NCBI GenBank assembly: GCA_963737445.1
Contig: CAVTSO010000025.1
Span: 236,808 to 300,807 of the forward strand
Reading direction: 5' to 3'
Length of the DNA stretch: 64,000 nucleotides
Origin: JAICYJ01 sp963737445
Lineage (GTDB): Bacteria > Actinomycetota > Thermoleophilia > Gaiellales > JAICJC01
How positions within the stretch are numbered: the first letter of the stretch is position 1; each line of letters opens with the position of its first letter. Shown piece after piece: positions 16,893 through 25,126 of the stretch. The position numbers and the translations under genes were made by a program. Below the pieces are notes generated by a model, which worked only from the letters and a program-made list of their open reading frames with translations, made no database searches and was not told where the DNA came from.

Positions 16893-17074
16893 ATGATTGA
16901 TCGGTATCTCGTGATGTCCAAGGCGCAAGGCATCGCCTTGCGCCGGTCGGGAGCGATCTGCGATCACGCAGATCGCGGACGGAGACGACAGTTCGCAGCC
17001 GTAGCCACCCCAACCACCGCTAACCCAGAACGACCGCAGCGGCCAGGCTCGGGAGAGATACCGATCAATCATCT
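16891..17074. repeat. 184-bp element bounded by 20-bp perfect inverted repeats, with internal hairpins
   Basis: Arm AGATGATTGATCGGTATCTC (16891-16910) is the exact reverse complement of 17055-17074. Inside are two further perfect stems: GGCGCAAGGC-ATC-GCCTTGCGCC (16922-16944) and GCGATCTGCG-ATCA-CGCAGATCGC (16953-16976). The remaining 78 bases are less structured. The element exactly fills the gap between the convergent LtrA and DUF2127 genes, its left arm starting inside the LtrA stop codon. The arms are AT-richer than the surroundings. It could be a MITE-like insertion, a structured RNA or an elaborate two-way terminator. I saw no second copy in this window. Confidence 0.8.
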
Positions 17075-17079
17075 CAGAT

Positions 17080-17955
17080 CTACCGATGAGGCCGCAGCCG
17101 GCCGCCGCCGGCGCCGCCCGCGATCAGCTCCGGAGTGGAGCGCTCGAGCGCGTCCCACCCGCACTCCGAGTAGCGGATCCGCTCCTCCTCCGCGGCGCCG
17201 CCGCGGACGCCGAATAGCCGCTTCGAAAACAACAGGTAGCCGAGCACGGCCAGGTTGATCACGGTCGCTCCCACCTTGAGCAGACTGGGGCCGCTCACAA
17301 GCTCGCTCAGCTCGTAGGGCAGAAAGGCGCCGGTGGCGATGAACGTCAGGTACTCGGCCCAGCGCTTCATCAGCCACAGCCCGACCGCCTCCACCCCCTC
17401 CACCAGCGCGTACAGGCCGAGGCCGCCGGCGATCAGATAGAGCGTGTTCGAATCGGCGTGAAACAGCCTGTCGACCTCTCCCAGCAAGCCGTGATGCCGG
17501 GGCAGCGGCCCGTTGTTGACGCCCTCGATCGCCCGCAGCGCCGTGTCGTAGAGGCGGCGCAGGTGGGCCTGGTCGTTCGCGAACACGAACACCGCCCCCG
17601 CCAGCGCCGCCAGCACGACGAAGTGGATGAAGCGGTCGATCGCGATCAGCCGCAGCACGATCAGATCGCGCATCGCCCGGCCCCGCGGCGGCAGTTCGAT
17701 CTCGGCGTGCGCAGGCACCCGGTCGCGCTCTGGCGCCGCCGGAGGCGCCAGCGGCACCCAGGCGTCGCAGCGCAGGCAGCGGTGCCAGCGCACCCCGTCG
17801 ATCTCGCGCACGATCACGCCGTCCTGCTCGGTCACCTCGCGAACGTCGGTGCCGACCAGCACGTGGCCGCGGGCGCCGCAGGCCAGCAGCTCCCAGTGGA
17901 ACCGCGGCAGATAGCGGGCCGGGTGGTAGAAGGGCTTGGGTGCGATCACCGCCAT
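17080..17955 (-). CDS. DUF2127 family membrane protein with an N-terminal Cys motif
   Basis: 291 residues. The carboxyl two thirds match DUF2127: AIDRFIHFVVLAALAGAVFV, a loop, GGLGLYALVEGVEAVGLWLM, KRWAEYLTFIATGAFLPYEL and LKVGATVINLAVLGYLL, four membrane segments in all. The amino third is soluble, with ACGARGH and HRCLRCDAW, which looks like a zinc ribbon or a short metal site. The function of the family is unknown. It converges on LtrA; the inverted-repeat element separates them. Confidence 0.78.
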   Translation of the reverse strand: MAVIAPKPFYHPARYLPRFHWELLACGARGHVLVGTDVREVTEQDGVIVREIDGVRWHRCLRCDAWVPLAPPAAPERDRVPAHAEIELPPRGRAMRDLIVLRLIAIDRFIHFVVLAALAGAVFVFANDQAHLRRLYDTALRAIEGVNNGPLPRHHGLLGEVDRLFHADSNTLYLIAGGLGLYALVEGVEAVGLWLMKRWAEYLTFIATGAFLPYELSELVSGPSLLKVGATVINLAVLGYLLFSKRLFGVRGGAAEEERIRYSECGWDALERSTPELIAGGAGGGRLRPHR

Positions 17956-18012
17956 GTGCGTAAGTCTGTCGGCGCGGGGCGACGTCGCGTTTAGCGCCCG
18001 CTGCTCACCCGG

Positions 18013-20187
18013 TCAGGACTCGGTGGCGGCGGCCGGCTCGTCGGGACGCAGAAACAGCAACCGTGCGGCCGGTCGCGGCATCCACCAGTTCCACTCGCCC
18101 ATCAACCGCATCAGCGATGGCACCAGCAGCGCGCGGATCACGGTCGCGTCGAAGATGATGCCGGCCGCCAGGCCGATGCCGAACTGCTTCACGTCCACGC
18201 CGGGGCTGCTGGACAGCACCAGGAACGAGAACATCAGGATCAGGGCGGCGCTGGTCACCAGCTTGCCGGTGCGGGCGAGGCCGAGCTCGATGGCGCGATT
18301 GGTGTTGCCGACGTCGTCGTAGATCTCGCGCATGCGCGTCAGCATGAACACCTCGTAGTCCATCGAGATGCCGTACAGGAACGCGAAGATCATCAGCGGG
18401 ATCCACGAGATGATCACGCCGGTGGCGTCGATGTTCCAGATCGGCTTGCTGCCGTGACCCTGCTGGAAGATGAACACGATGATCCCGTAGGCCGCCGTCA
18501 AAGAGATCAGGTTCAGGATCACGGCCTTCAGCGCCAGCACCAGCGAGCGGAACGCGCGCGCGAGCAGCAGGTAGGTGAGCACCACCACGAACAGCAGCAG
18601 GTACGGGAAGTTGTCGTAGACGGTATGCTCGAAGTCACGCGACTGCGGCGGCCCGCCGGCGGTACCGAGGCTGACGCCACCACCGAGCTGCCGTTCCAGC
18701 CCCGGCAGCGTGCTGTTCTCGAGCGTGGCGATCGCGTCGTAGGCGTCCGAGCTGGCGGAGTCGGTCGCGGGCACGGCCTCGATCACGGTGAGGCCGTTGC
18801 GGCTCCATCCCTGAGGCGCCGAGGCGCCGGCGATGCCCTCCGACTTCCCGACCGCCGCGACGATCGCCGGGATCTGTGCCGGAGTGGCACCCTGCACCGT
18901 GATCGCGATCGGGGAGAGCGCACCCGCGGAGATGCCGGCGGCGGCGAGCTGGTCGCGCCCGGTGATCGCCGGCCCGCTTCCTGGCATGTTCTTGGCCAGC
19001 GCGTCGCCGGGGTTCAGCGAGATCGCGGGGATCATCACGACCACCACGATGGCGATGCCGAGCGTGGCCATCACGCCCGCATGGTGGGAGACCAGGCGCG
19101 CCCAGCGCGCCCACGGGCCGACGTCCGGGTCGGCCTGCGAGATGAAGCGGCGCGGCATCACGCGCACCCGGTTGATGCCGGTGCCGATGATCGCCAGCAT
19201 GGCCGGCAGCAGCGTGCAGGCGGCGATCACCGAGACGATCGGGATCAGCAGCCCTGCCACGCCGATCGAGCGGATGAAGGGGATCGGCAGGATCACCATG
19301 CTCAGCAGCCCGATGCCGACCGTGGAGCCCGACACCACCACCGACTTGCCGGCGTGGATCATCGTCTCGATCAGCGCGTGCTCCGAGGAGCGGCCGGCGG
19401 CCAGCTCCTCGCGGAAGCGGAAGATGAACAGCAGCGAGTAGTCGATGGCGACGCCGAGGCCGACCAGCGCCACCAGGAACTCCACGATCACCGACACGTC
19501 GGTGACGTAGGTGAGCAGCAGGATCAGGGTGAAGGTGTTCAGGATCGACGCCATCGCGACGATCAGCGGCATCGCCACCGCCGGCAGGGTGCCGAACACG
19601 AACAGCAGGATGATGAGGGCGCCGAGCGCGCCGATCGCGACCTCGACCAGGATGCTGGGGCCGCCGCTGGCGCCGTTGCCGGCCGCCTGCTCCAGCGCGT
19701 CCAGACCGCTGACCGATGCCTGCACCCCGGATGGGGCGTTCGCGGTGATCGCCTGCTGGGTGGCTGCGATGGTGCCGCCCGAGCCGAAGCCGTTGGCACC
19801 CACCGGGTAGATGGCCGCGAACATGGTGTGCCCGTCCCTGGACACGTACACGTGGGAGTCGGCGCCGGTGTTGAAGTAGGAGCTGATCCGGGCGCCGGGG
19901 TTCTGCTCCAGCGCGGCATCGAGGGCACTCTGGATGCCGGGGGCCTGCGTGACGTCGCCGGTCGGGTCGTGGAACACCAGCACCATCGGGTTCTGGTCGC
20001 CGTTGCCGAACGTCTGGACGATCCGCTGGTTGTGCTGGTAGGACTGCGAGCTGGGGATCGAGAAGGTCGTCAGCAGCCGGTCGGCGGCCTTCGGGGCTGC
20101 GAATCCGCCGATCGCGGTCAGGACGACCCAGACCGCCACCACCAGCTTGCGATGGCGCAGAATCGTATGAGCCATGCTTTCCAGCAT
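18013..20187 (-). CDS. MMPL-family RND transporter
   Basis: 724 residues with the MmpL/RND plan: one helix (LVVAVWVVLTAIGGFAAPKA), a periplasmic domain with SSQSYQHNQRIVQTFGN, then five helices including EFLVALVGLGVAIDYSLLFI and RFREELAAG, and a second copy of the same unit ending MDYEVFMLTRMREIYDD. The charged residues in the helix with GVAIDYSLL and in GISMDYEVF are those used for proton coupling. Such pumps export lipids or hydrophobic compounds; the substrate is not evident. ATG 20187 and ATG 20175 are both in frame; the second has GGAA close upstream. There is no adjacent regulator. Confidence 0.88.
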   Translation of the reverse strand: MLESMAHTILRHRKLVVAVWVVLTAIGGFAAPKAADRLLTTFSIPSSQSYQHNQRIVQTFGNGDQNPMVLVFHDPTGDVTQAPGIQSALDAALEQNPGARISSYFNTGADSHVYVSRDGHTMFAAIYPVGANGFGSGGTIAATQQAITANAPSGVQASVSGLDALEQAAGNGASGGPSILVEVAIGALGALIILLFVFGTLPAVAMPLIVAMASILNTFTLILLLTYVTDVSVIVEFLVALVGLGVAIDYSLLFIFRFREELAAGRSSEHALIETMIHAGKSVVVSGSTVGIGLLSMVILPIPFIRSIGVAGLLIPIVSVIAACTLLPAMLAIIGTGINRVRVMPRRFISQADPDVGPWARWARLVSHHAGVMATLGIAIVVVVMIPAISLNPGDALAKNMPGSGPAITGRDQLAAAGISAGALSPIAITVQGATPAQIPAIVAAVGKSEGIAGASAPQGWSRNGLTVIEAVPATDSASSDAYDAIATLENSTLPGLERQLGGGVSLGTAGGPPQSRDFEHTVYDNFPYLLLFVVVLTYLLLARAFRSLVLALKAVILNLISLTAAYGIIVFIFQQGHGSKPIWNIDATGVIISWIPLMIFAFLYGISMDYEVFMLTRMREIYDDVGNTNRAIELGLARTGKLVTSAALILMFSFLVLSSSPGVDVKQFGIGLAAGIIFDATVIRALLVPSLMRLMGEWNWWMPRPAARLLFLRPDEPAAATES

Positions 20188-20254
20188 CAGGCTCGCATCC
20201 TAGATCGGCCCACGCGTGCCCGTCGAGGATGACGCACCCTCGCGGGATCCCGAC

Positions 20255-20683
20255 CTAGCCGCGCGCGAAGACGCCGTTTCGCTCGAACCCGATCGCACCG
20301 CCGACGGTGGTCTGGCCGTGCCCGACCGAGGTGTAGACGACGTTGCTGTGGTCGTCCTTGACACGGAAATCGATGGTCACCTCGCAGGGCACGAACTCCC
20401 CCTCGAACCCGAACGTCCTGTCACGAATCCACTGTTTGTCGTGCGGGTCTCTGTGCCAGTGCACGTCAAAGCTGACGTGACCCGGCTGCGATTTCGGTGA
20501 CGGCGAGACCGCATTCAGGAAGTCGTGGAAGTCCGGCACCGCCAGATGCCGCCGGTGGAACCGAGCCCGCCCGGTTCGCACGTGACCTTCCATCGCGTCG
20601 CGTGACATCGCGATCGTCCAGAACAGGCCCGATGCCTTGATGCCCGGCTCGAAATCATGAACCTGTGTCGTCAGGTCGCCCAC
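20255..20683 (-). CDS. Hypothetical protein
   Basis: 142 residues, no signal peptide and no membrane segment. It is rich in His and Asp (FDVHWHRDPHDKQW, DFRVKDDHSNVVYTS), and alternating hydrophobic patterns suggest a beta-barrel or lipocalin-like domain. I do not recognise the family. GTG 20683 follows the upstream gene's stop by about 20 bases, so the two hypothetical genes probably form an operon. Confidence 0.55.
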   Translation of the reverse strand: MGDLTTQVHDFEPGIKASGLFWTIAMSRDAMEGHVRTGRARFHRRHLAVPDFHDFLNAVSPSPKSQPGHVSFDVHWHRDPHDKQWIRDRTFGFEGEFVPCEVTIDFRVKDDHSNVVYTSVGHGQTTVGGAIGFERNGVFARG

Positions 20684-20704
20684 GGCGCCCGTGAATAGAT
20701 CGAT

Positions 20705-20962
20705 TCAGACGAAGCCGAACGACCCGGCACGCCTGCGCACGTCCCGACCGACGTACGTGCCCTCCATGAAGCGCATGTCGGTGTCGAACGAGTACGTGCT
20801 GCCGTCGCTGCCACGTGCGGTGCCTGCGTCTCGCCGGCGGCGATCCTTCCCCGAAAGTCGGTGATGTTCGACATCTCGAACCCCAGAGCCGGGGGCAGCA
20901 CGTGAATGAACGAGTGCTTCGGCCAAGCCCTGCTTCGTGAAGCCATCCTGCCAGTGCGACAC
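20705..20962 (-). CDS. Short hypothetical protein, two frameshifts
   Basis: The start MSHWQDGFTKQGLAEA is in one frame, the middle IHVLPPALGFEMSNITDFRG continues in another, and the end DGSTYSFDTDMRFMEGTYVG returns to the first. Breaks lie near 20905-20915 and 20820-20835. Repaired, it would be about 85 residues. No family is recognised. The conserved look of all three pieces argues that this is a real gene carrying sequencing errors, co-directional with the hypothetical gene after it. Confidence 0.4.
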   Translation of the reverse strand: MSHWQDGFTKQGLAEALVHSRAAPGSGVRDVEHHRLSGKDRRRRDAGTARGSDGSTYSFDTDMRFMEGTYVGRDVRRRAGSFGFV

Positions 20963-21051
20963 GGTTCCCCTCTCGTACCGAATCGCACAACCTTACCGAT
21001 CGGAAGGGGCCGTTTCAATCCGGCCGCTTGACCGGTTCCCGCCTTCTGCAG

Positions 21052-21375
21052 CTACGCCGCGCACGCCGTGGGCTCGCCGAACCGCGACTCGATCGCGACC
21101 AGCCTGTGCAGCGCCCGGATCGGGTGGCTGCCGTCGTACAGCGGAGACGTCGCTCCATGCGTGAGCACGTGCCGGAGCTCGCGCAGCGTCCCGGCATCCA
21201 CGGCACGACGCTCGTCGCGCAGGGCGTCCGCCAGGGCGTGCATTTCCTCGCCGCAGGTGGCGAGCACGCTACGGGGAATGGGCACCGCCGTGATCCGACG
21301 TCCATACAGCTTGCGGGGCGTCAGAGCCACGTCGATGAAGTTGGCGAGCCGCTGCCTGTTGGTGGCGGTATTCAT
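21052..21375 (-). CDS. Hypothetical helical protein
   Basis: About 107 residues, predicted mainly helical: NRQRLANFIDVALTPRKLYG, ATCGEEMHALADALRDERRA, AGTLRELRHVLTH and PIRALHRLVAIESRFG. There is no membrane segment and no known family. ATG 21375 is chosen because the upstream 200 bases look non-coding. It faces the divergent DUF2252 gene. Confidence 0.5.
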   Translation of the reverse strand: MNTATNRQRLANFIDVALTPRKLYGRRITAVPIPRSVLATCGEEMHALADALRDERRAVDAGTLRELRHVLTHGATSPLYDGSHPIRALHRLVAIESRFGEPTACAA

Positions 21376-21575
21376 GACCTGAATTGTAGATGGCCGGGGG
21401 CGCCGGACGGTACGGATATCCCCCCAAAGCCGTGCGGCGAACTGCACGCCGCCCGTGGTCGGGCGGCTCACCGCGATCGGCTGCGTGTATCCATCGGATA
21501 TGGGCGAGACCGGTTTCGGACAGGTGACCGCAGTCACAGTCAGAGCTCACGGGAGAACCGTCTACCGTCCCACCT

Positions 21576-22985
21576 GTGACCATCCCAGCAGACCGGGTCT
21601 CCCGCCTCGAAAACGGCGAGGATGCCGAGCGCGGCCGCGAGGCGCGAGCCGGCGCGCCACGATCAGGCCACGCCGACTGGGCGCCGGCACGGACGCGGCC
21701 GGACCCCGTGCAAACGCTGCACCTCCAGACGGAGTCGCGGCTGGCCGAGCTGGTGCCGATCCGGTACGGTCGGATGCTTGCCACGCCGTTCACGTTCTTC
21801 CGCGGCGCGGCCGCGGTGATGGCGGCCGACCTGGCCGACACCCCCAGCTCCGGCCTCGTGGTGCAGGTCTGCGGCGACGCGCACATCTCGAACTTCGGCG
21901 GGTTCGCAGCGCCCGACCGCCGACTCGTGTTCGGCCCCAACGACTTCGACGAGACGCTGCCCGGCCCCTGGGAGTGGGACGTGAAGCGGATGGCCGCCAG
22001 CATTGAGATCGCCGGCCGCGACATCGACCTACCGGCCCGCAAGCGACGGCTGATCGTCGAGCGAGCCGTGCGCGAGTACAGGGAGGGAATGCGCGAGTTC
22101 GCCCGCGAGAGCTTCCTCGACGCCTGGTACGAGCGCCTCGACGCCGACGAGCTGACCGCCCGGTTCGGCACGAAGCTCGACGCCGACGGCCACCAGCTCT
22201 TCATCCGCACCTTCCAGAAGGGGCGGCGAAAGACCAGCGCCCGGGCCGTCCAGAAGCTGACCGAGGTGTTCGACGGGAAGCTGCGATTCGTGAGCGTCCC
22301 GCCGCTCCTGACGCCTCTGCACGAGCTCTACCGCGCGGGCCCGAACGAACGCCGAGCCTACGTACGGGGGCTGCTGGAGCAGTACATCGACGGCCTCCAC
22401 GCGGATCGCCAGCACCTCGTCCGCTCCTATGAGGTGGCCGACATGGCCCGCAAGGTGGTGGGCATCGGCAGCGTCGGCACCCGGGCATGGGTGATCCTGC
22501 TGGTCGGCCGCGGCGGCCAGGACGCCGTGATGCTCCAGGCCAAGGAGGCCCAGGCGTCGGTGCTCGAGCCGCACCTGGGCCGGAGCGAACACGCCACGCA
22601 CGGCGAGCGGGTAGTGCGCGGCCAGCGGATGATGCAGGCGGCGACCGACATCTTCCTGAGCTGGCAGCGTAGCCCCGACCTGCGGGGCGTCGAGCGCGAC
22701 TTCTACGTGCGCCAGCTGTGGGACTGGAAGGCCTCGGCCGACCTGTCACGCATGACGGAGCACGGCCTGCTCACCTACACCCGGGCCTGCGCCTGGTCAC
22801 TGGCCCGCTCGCACGCCCGGTCGGGCGACCGGCTGGCGATCGCCGCCTACCTTGGGAAGGGCCGCAGCTTCGACCGGGCGATCGCGCGGTTCTCCTCCCT
22901 CTACGCCGACCAGAACGAGCGCGACCACCGCCGGCTGAGGGAAGCCGTCGCTGCCGGGGAGATCGAAGCCACCGAGGGGATCTGA
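21576..22985 (+). CDS. DUF2252 family protein (kinase-like fold)
   Basis: 469 residues with the full DUF2252 pattern: ELVPIRYGRMLATPFTFFRG, VVQVCGDAHISNFGGF, NDFDETLPGPWEWDVKRMAA, ARKVVGIGSVGTRAW and a YADQNERDHRRL end. The CGDAHISNFG and NDFDE elements resemble the HxD and DFG motifs of aminoglycoside-phosphotransferase-like kinases, so phosphotransfer is plausible, but no substrate is known. GTG 21576 is the start. A perfect hairpin terminator follows. A paralogue lies at 36379-37852. Confidence 0.85.
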   Translation: MTIPADRVSRLENGEDAERGREARAGAPRSGHADWAPARTRPDPVQTLHLQTESRLAELVPIRYGRMLATPFTFFRGAAAVMAADLADTPSSGLVVQVCGDAHISNFGGFAAPDRRLVFGPNDFDETLPGPWEWDVKRMAASIEIAGRDIDLPARKRRLIVERAVREYREGMREFARESFLDAWYERLDADELTARFGTKLDADGHQLFIRTFQKGRRKTSARAVQKLTEVFDGKLRFVSVPPLLTPLHELYRAGPNERRAYVRGLLEQYIDGLHADRQHLVRSYEVADMARKVVGIGSVGTRAWVILLVGRGGQDAVMLQAKEAQASVLEPHLGRSEHATHGERVVRGQRMMQAATDIFLSWQRSPDLRGVERDFYVRQLWDWKASADLSRMTEHGLLTYTRACAWSLARSHARSGDRLAIAAYLGKGRSFDRAIARFSSLYADQNERDHRRLREAVAAGEIEATEGI

Positions 22986-22999
22986 CAGCAGCGCACCGT

Positions 23000-23030
23000 G
23001 CTGGGCGGGGAAGCGCCTTCCCCGCCCAGC
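23000..23030. terminator. Two-way hairpin terminator between convergent genes
   Basis: GCTGGGCGGGGAA (23000-23012) pairs perfectly over 13 bases with TTCCCCGCCCAGC (23018-23030) around a five-base loop. It lies between the DUF2252 stop and the aldehyde dehydrogenase stop and can serve both genes. Confidence 0.75.
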
Positions 23031-23045
23031 GGCACGCCGTTCGGG

Positions 23046-24413
23046 TCAGCCGACCCGGATCAGCTTCTTGTTGACGAACTCGTCCGCGCCGTACTTGCCC
23101 AGCTCGCGGCCCGAGCCGGAGCGCTTGACGCCGCCGAACGGCAGCTCCGCGCCGTCCGCGCCGACGATGTTGACGTACACCATCCCGGCGTCGATCTCGT
23201 TCGCCACACGATCGGCCTGCTCGGGGTCGGTCGTGAAGAGGTAGGAGCCCAGCCCGAACGGCGTGTCGTTGGCGAGCTTGACAGCCTCCTCCTCCGAGCC
23301 GACCTTGTACACGACCGCGACCGGCCCGAACAGCTCCTCGCGGTAGGCGTCGTTGTCGGGGGTGACGTCGGTCAGCACCATCGGCGCGAAGAAGTTCCCG
23401 TCACGCTGCTCGCCGACGACGACCTTCGCGCCACCCTTGATCGCCCGGTCGAGCTGATCCTGCAGCCGATCGGCCGCCGTGCTCGACGACAGCGGGCCGA
23501 GCGCGGTGCCGTCGGCGGACGGGTCGCCCGGCTTCCACTCCGACATGGCGGCGGTGAACTTCTCCAGGAACGGCTCGTACAGCTCGTCGATCACCACGAA
23601 CCGCTTGGCCGCGTTGCACGACTGGCCGGCGTTGTCGAGCCGGGCGTTCACCGCCGACTCGACGGTGGCGTCGAGGTCATCGGTGCTGAGCAGGATGAAC
23701 GGATCGGATCCGCCCAGCTCCAGCACGACCTTCTTCAGGTTGCGGCCGGCGATCTCGGCCACGGCCGCACCGGCCCGCTCCGAGCCGGTCACGGACACGC
23801 CCTGCACGCGCGGATCGGCGATCACGTCTGCGATCTGATCGTTGGTGGCGTAGACGTTGACGTAGGCGCCCTCGGGGAAGCCGGCGTCGAGGTAGATCGC
23901 CTGCAGCGCCGCCGCCGTCTCGGGGCACTGCGGCGCGTGCTTCAGGAGCACCGTGTTGCCGATGATCATGTTGGGGCCGCCGAACCGCGCCACCTGGTAG
24001 GTCGGGAAGTTCCACGGCATGATCCCGAGGACCACGCCCAGCGAGCTGCGCCGGATGATCGCCGAGCCCTCTCCGGCCAGCAGCTTGATCGGCTCGTCCT
24101 TCATCAAGTCGGGTCCGTTGTCTGCGTAGTAACCGTAGATGTCGGCACAGAAATCGATCTCGCCCAGCGCCTGCTCGGTGGGCTTGCCCATCTCGCGGAC
24201 GGTGATGGCGGCCAGCTCCTCACGCCGCTCGCTGTGCAGCTCGCCGACGCGCCGCACCAGCGCGGCGCGCTCCTCCACGCTGGTCGTGCGGGCCCACCGC
24301 TGATGGGTCTCGTGCGCCAGCTTGATGGCGGCGGCAAGCTCCTCGTCCGTGATGGTCGGGAATGTCTTGACCTGCTCCCCCGTGGCCGGATTGATCACCG
24401 CGTAGTCGGTCAT
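23046..24413 (-). CDS. NAD(P)-dependent aldehyde dehydrogenase, succinate-semialdehyde type
   Basis: 455 residues, full ALDH fold. The cofactor site has GIMPWNFPTYQVARF and VSVTGSERAG; the general base Glu is in VVLELGGSDPF; the catalytic Cys is in NAGQSCNAAKRF. The short amino end (INPATGEQVKTFP) and these motifs resemble the Sad/GabD2-type succinate semialdehyde dehydrogenases. It could close the GABA shunt with GadB at 32930, or oxidise an aldehyde from the upstream catabolic block. ATG 24413 has GGAGGAGG just upstream. Confidence 0.85.
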   Translation of the reverse strand: MTDYAVINPATGEQVKTFPTITDEELAAAIKLAHETHQRWARTTSVEERAALVRRVGELHSERREELAAITVREMGKPTEQALGEIDFCADIYGYYADNGPDLMKDEPIKLLAGEGSAIIRRSSLGVVLGIMPWNFPTYQVARFGGPNMIIGNTVLLKHAPQCPETAAALQAIYLDAGFPEGAYVNVYATNDQIADVIADPRVQGVSVTGSERAGAAVAEIAGRNLKKVVLELGGSDPFILLSTDDLDATVESAVNARLDNAGQSCNAAKRFVVIDELYEPFLEKFTAAMSEWKPGDPSADGTALGPLSSSTAADRLQDQLDRAIKGGAKVVVGEQRDGNFFAPMVLTDVTPDNDAYREELFGPVAVVYKVGSEEEAVKLANDTPFGLGSYLFTTDPEQADRVANEIDAGMVYVNIVGADGAELPFGGVKRSGSGRELGKYGADEFVNKKLIRVG

Positions 24414-24581
24414 TTGTCCTCCTCCAGTCAAAGTACTCACAGCCGCCCCCCTTCTTCCGGGTTGCACACCCGGGTAGACATCGGTCTCGTAGCCGTGAGA
24501 ATAGTGCCCGGCCGGTGCAGGTGCATGCCGACCGGAAGGCAGGCTCGTGAGCTCCGGCCGGGATCGGCCCTCGGCCGCCCC

Positions 24582-25109
24582 TCAGCGGACGAACTGATCG
24601 ACGTAGTCGGCGCCCAGCCCGGACGTCTCATACGTCGTTCGGCACAGCTCGATCAGGCCGATGTTGTCCTCGACGTGGACGACCCTGTCGTCGTCGTCGA
24701 TGTAGAGCACCGCCCCGCAGATCACGAACATGGTCTGCATCTCGGGACAGTCGTCGGCGACCGTCAGCGTGTGAACCTCGCCGGGCGGCTCGAACACGTA
24801 GCAGCCGGCCGTCGCCGTCCAGGTGTGCTCGCGATATCGCCAGCTGCCCTTCAGCACGAAGCCGTGGACGGGCGATGGGTGGCGGTGGCGGCTGAGCACC
24901 CCGCCCTTGCGCACGCGCAGCACCTCGCCGTGCGAGCCGTTGTTCATGTCGAAGAAGAGCGGCCGGAACCAGACGCTCGGCTCGATCTCGATCCAGACCC
25001 GCTCGTCGGTCGGCTCGCGCACGACCAGCTCCGGCTTCATTCCCAGGTGGCCGAGCACCGGCGGATCGAAGGTCACGTCCTCTGACCGGGGCGGCAGGAT
25101 CGTGTCCAC
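24582..25109 (-). CDS. Cupin of the 2,4'-dihydroxyacetophenone dioxygenase family
   Basis: 175 residues. A single cupin with metal-binding RHRHPSPVHGFVLKGSW and EPPGEVHTL, and the carboxyl end ELCRTTYETSGLGADYVDQF that marks the 2,4'-dihydroxyacetophenone dioxygenase (DAD) family. DAD is an iron enzyme that cleaves the bond beside the ketone to give an aromatic acid and formate. The exact substrate cannot be read from sequence. GTG 25109 has GGAGAGGA upstream and follows the acyl-CoA-dehydrogenase-like gene by 17 bases, so they are co-transcribed. Confidence 0.75.
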   Translation of the reverse strand: MDTILPPRSEDVTFDPPVLGHLGMKPELVVREPTDERVWIEIEPSVWFRPLFFDMNNGSHGEVLRVRKGGVLSRHRHPSPVHGFVLKGSWRYREHTWTATAGCYVFEPPGEVHTLTVADDCPEMQTMFVICGAVLYIDDDDRVVHVEDNIGLIELCRTTYETSGLGADYVDQFVR

Positions 25110-25126
25110 AGCGTCCTCTCCTCTCG

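Noticed and set aside
15738..17072. 444-residue minus-strand frame across LtrA
   Set aside because: It is antisense to a certain LtrA gene, has an extreme His/Gln/Arg composition, and its start comes only from the inverted repeat.
16893..17258. Plus-strand frame starting MIDRYL in the inverted-repeat element
   Set aside because: It begins in the repeat arm, loses any fold after a few residues and runs antisense into the DUF2127 gene.
18454..20232. 592-residue plus-strand frame opposite the MMPL gene
   Set aside because: Composition is nearly all Asp, Arg, Gln, Gly and His, a typical shadow of a membrane-protein gene in high-GC DNA.
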